Assembly (NCBI GenBank): GCA_023435325.1
Contig: JAEYRT010000055.1
Location: forward strand, 1 to 7,881
Source of the DNA: Pseudomonadota bacterium
GTDB lineage: Bacteria > Pseudomonadota > Gammaproteobacteria > Burkholderiales > Burkholderiaceae_C
DNA: 7,881 nt
Direction of reading: 5' to 3'
Under the pieces are notes generated by a model that saw only the letters and a program-made list of their open reading frames with translations, was not told the DNA's origin and did no database searches. Each line of letters starts with the position of its first letter. Within the stretch, counting starts at the first letter, position 1. This document shows, one piece after another, positions 6,634 through 7,881 of this stretch. A program made the translations under genes and the position numbers.

Positions 6634-6659
6634 GGCAGAGAGCAAAGCGCGGTACGCCA

Positions 6660-6914
6660 TCAGCGCAGCGAGTTGATCAGATCAATGTATTGCTGCTTGG
6701 CATCGTCCGCAGTGGTGTCCTTGAGCTTCTCCCATGCGTCCCACTTGGCGCGCCCCACCATGTCGGTGAAGCTGGGTTTTTTGGCCTCGTTATCGCCTTC
6801 GGTGGCCTGTTTGTACAGGGCATAGATCTTGAGCAAGGTGGCGTTGTCAGGACGCTCGCTCAGCGAAGTGGAATTTTTGACGGCTTCATCGAAAGCAGTG
6901 TTCAAGTCGGACAT
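6660..6914 (-). CDS. Acyl-CoA-binding protein
   Basis: This is an 84-residue soluble four-helix protein that binds medium- and long-chain acyl-CoA esters in the cytoplasm and buffers or delivers them. Members of this family are near-universal in eukaryotes and occur in a limited set of bacteria. The sequence carries the family hallmarks: LNTAFDEAVKNS in helix 1, LLKIYALYKQATEGDN (27-42) with the conserved Tyr and Lys that contact the acyl-CoA, and KWDAWEKLKD (57-66) with the conserved Trp-x-x-Trp pair. The length (84) matches the usual 85-90 residues, so it is a stand-alone domain. ATG at 6914 has an excellent ribosome binding site, AAGGAGA at 6922-6928, seven bases upstream. It has its own promoter and terminator, so it is a monocistronic unit divergent from the molybdopterin enzyme. 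Confidence 0.95.
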   Translation of the reverse strand: MSDLNTAFDEAVKNSTSLSERPDNATLLKIYALYKQATEGDNEAKKPSFTDMVGRAKWDAWEKLKDTTADDAKQQYIDLINSLR

Positions 6915-6945
6915 GACCCGGTCTCCTTATGGTTGATATGGGCGC

Positions 6946-6951
6946 AGTGTA
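6946..6951 (-). promoter_or_regulatory. Candidate -10 element for the acyl-CoA-binding protein gene
   Basis: On the minus strand TACACT matches the -10 consensus in four of six positions. It would place the transcript start near 6939, leaving a leader of about 25 bases that contains the strong AAGGAGA. The -35 position, 17 bases upstream, is a poor match and falls at the edge of the palindrome at 6968-6985. Confidence 0.45.
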
Positions 6952-6967
6952 GCCAAAAAGCCGATAA

Positions 6968-6985
6968 AAAGCACGATCGTTCTTT
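6968..6985. promoter_or_regulatory. 18-base near-perfect palindrome, probable operator
   Basis: The sequence reads AAAG-c-ACGATCGT-t-CTTT: a perfect eight-base core with matching outer arms and a single mismatched pair (6972 against 6981). It overlaps the -35 region of the acyl-CoA-binding protein gene and lies between it and the divergent oxidoreductase gene. Size and symmetry fit a dimeric repressor of TetR type. A fatty-acid regulator would make sense given the neighbour, but this assignment is inferred. Confidence 0.6.
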
Positions 6986-7092
6986 CTTTTTGAAAGCATG
7001 GCGCTCCCGGTGCGCAGACGACCTGTGACCCGTCAGTTGCACCCCAGCCGTGGCACTGACCACTGCCATCTGGATGCCTTCCGGGCCAAAGG

Positions 7093-7116
7093 GGCACTGC
7101 TCTACAAATCAGTGCC
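7093..7116. repeat. Inverted repeat upstream of the molybdopterin oxidoreductase
   Basis: GGCACTG (7093-7099) and CAGTGCC (7110-7116) are perfect seven-base arms separated by ten bases, ending 23 bases before the oxidoreductase ATG. A further direct copy of GGCACTG lies at 7052-7058. It could be an operator or a leader hairpin. Confidence 0.4.
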
Positions 7117-7139
7117 GGTCCGCGCTAAGCTTGTGCACC

Positions 7140-7881
7140 ATGAATGCCCGCTCTGCCTCTACCGTCGTCGGTGCCTGTCCCCACGACTGCCCGGACACCT
7201 GCTCTCTCGTCACCACCGTGGTGGACGGCATTGCCACACGCGTGCAGGGCAACCCGCAACACCCGCTGACCGACGGCGTGCTGTGCACCAAGGTCAGCAA
7301 ATACACCGAACGCACCTACCACCCCGAGCGCATTCTCACGCCGCTCAAGCGCACCGGCCCCAAAGGCTGCGGGCAGTTCACGCCCGTGAGCTGGGACGAA
7401 GCGCTGACCGATATCGCCCAACGCCTGCACCAGATTGCCCAACGCACTCCTGGAGCCATCCTGCCCTATAGCTACGCAGGGACCATGGGGCTGGTGCAGG
7501 GCGAAAGCATGGACCGGCGCTTTTTTCACCAACTGGGCGCCAGCCTGCTGGATCGCACGATCTGCGCCACGGCAGGGGGTGAAGCCCTGCAGCACACCTA
7601 CGGTGGCAAGCTGGGCATGCATGTGCAGTTTTTTGCCGAAAGCCAGCTCATCCTCATCTGGGGCAGCAACAGCATCGGCAGCAACCTGCACTTCTGGCGC
7701 ATGGCACAGGAAGCCAAACGCCGTGGCGCCAAGCTGGTGTGCATCGACCCGCGCAAGAGCGAGACTGCCGACAAATGCCATGAGCTTCTGCAGCTGCTGC
7801 CCGGCACCGACGCAGCGCTTGCCCTGGCGCTCATGCACGAGCTGATCCGCAACGCCTGGCTGGACCACGACTACCTCGATC
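7140..7881 (+). CDS. Molybdopterin oxidoreductase (DMSO reductase family), N-terminal part (cut by window edge)
   Basis: The 247 residues present start a large molybdenum enzyme that carries a bis-pterin guanine dinucleotide cofactor and moves electrons in a redox reaction. The substrate cannot be told from this part. An iron-sulfur motif lies at the N terminus: Cys13, Cys17, Cys21 and Cys49 (C-x3-C-x3-C-x27-C, in CPHDCPDTC and GVLCTK), binding one 4Fe-4S cluster. It is followed by PVSWDEAL (82-89), the common domain II entry, then a DRTICATAGG segment (138-147) where Cys142 stands where formate dehydrogenases have their molybdenum ligand. Next come ILIWGSNSIGSN (171-182) and KLVCIDPRKSETA (198-210), typical cofactor-binding segments. 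No twin-arginine signal precedes the cluster, so it is probably cytoplasmic. ATG at 7140 was chosen by distance to the first Cys. An in-frame ATG at 7074 would add 22 residues. Neither has a clear ribosome binding site. Confidence 0.92.
   Translation, partial: MNARSASTVVGACPHDCPDTCSLVTTVVDGIATRVQGNPQHPLTDGVLCTKVSKYTERTYHPERILTPLKRTGPKGCGQFTPVSWDEALTDIAQRLHQIAQRTPGAILPYSYAGTMGLVQGESMDRRFFHQLGASLLDRTICATAGGEALQHTYGGKLGMHVQFFAESQLILIWGSNSIGSNLHFWRMAQEAKRRGAKLVCIDPRKSETADKCHELLQLLPGTDAALALALMHELIRNAWLDHDYLD

Larger units (their letters stand above)
6300..6659. other. Non-coding stretch between glmU and the acyl-CoA-binding protein gene
   Basis: I see no convincing gene here. Both neighbours are on the minus strand, so the region carries the end of the acyl-CoA-binding protein transcript (terminator at 6609-6633) and the upstream region of glmU. 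Contents, from glmU outward: a GGGCG/CGCCC hairpin at 6340-6357 whose loop contains a GATAAT-like -10; a run of seven T at about 6409-6415 with no good stem before it; an extended -10-like site near 6501-6506; a 12-base palindrome at 6530-6541; and AT-rich sequence to 6590. An isolated perfect TTGACA at 6587-6592 has no -10 partner. Confidence 0.7.

Noticed and set aside
7074..7139. Upstream in-frame ATG adding 22 residues to the molybdopterin oxidoreductase
   Set aside because: The added segment has no motif or export signal and no ribosome binding site. It also contains part of the inverted repeat at 7093-7116.
6998..7471. Plus-strand open frame of 157 codons
   Set aside because: It overlaps the oxidoreductase in another frame and its Arg/His-rich translation looks like a frame shadow.
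7125..7868. Minus-strand open frame of 247 codons
   Set aside because: It is the shadow of the molybdopterin oxidoreductase, whose plus-strand translation shows clear iron-sulfur and cofactor motifs.

Overview
The window reads as a chromosomal segment of a betaproteobacterium, most likely Burkholderiales and close to Comamonadaceae. This placement is inferred from high GC coding sequence, the style of the GlmS and GlmU proteins, a short bacterial acyl-CoA-binding protein and a Burkholderiales-like molybdopterin oxidoreductase. I could not run a search to confirm it. No insertion sequence, phage gene, CRISPR array, tRNA or rRNA was seen.

Left part (1-1512), all on the minus strand: the first 222 codons of a copper-exporting P1B-type ATPase (CopA) with two N-terminal metal-binding domains run off the left edge. 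Upstream of it in transcription lies an unrecognised two-helix membrane protein.

Centre (1513-6299): a UDP-N-acetylglucosamine supply cluster. glmS (glutamine to glucosamine-6-phosphate) is on the minus strand. Divergent from it, across an unusually AT-rich 140-base region with inverted repeats, is an Lrp/AsnC-type regulator on the plus strand. That regulator converges, with a gap of three bases, on a small soluble histidine kinase. The kinase is on the minus strand and starts three bases after the stop codon of glmU, so glmU and the kinase look like one translationally coupled operon. The first enzyme (GlmS) and the last two activities (GlmU) of the pathway therefore flank two regulatory genes. 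The link between these regulators and amino-sugar supply is inference from gene order.

Right part (6300-7881): a 360-base non-coding stretch holds weak glmU promoter candidates, a 12-base palindrome and a clear rho-independent terminator. The terminator belongs to a small acyl-CoA-binding protein gene on the minus strand. That gene has a strong ribosome binding site and a promoter whose -35 region is overlapped by an 18-base near-perfect palindrome, probably a repressor operator. Divergent from it, on the plus strand, begins a cytoplasmic-type molybdopterin oxidoreductase with an N-terminal iron-sulfur motif, cut by the right edge.

Most of the window is ordinary housekeeping sequence. The parts that deserve a second look are the glmU-coupled orphan kinase, the AT-rich regulatory region between glmS and the Lrp-type gene, and the palindromic operator in front of the acyl-CoA-binding protein.
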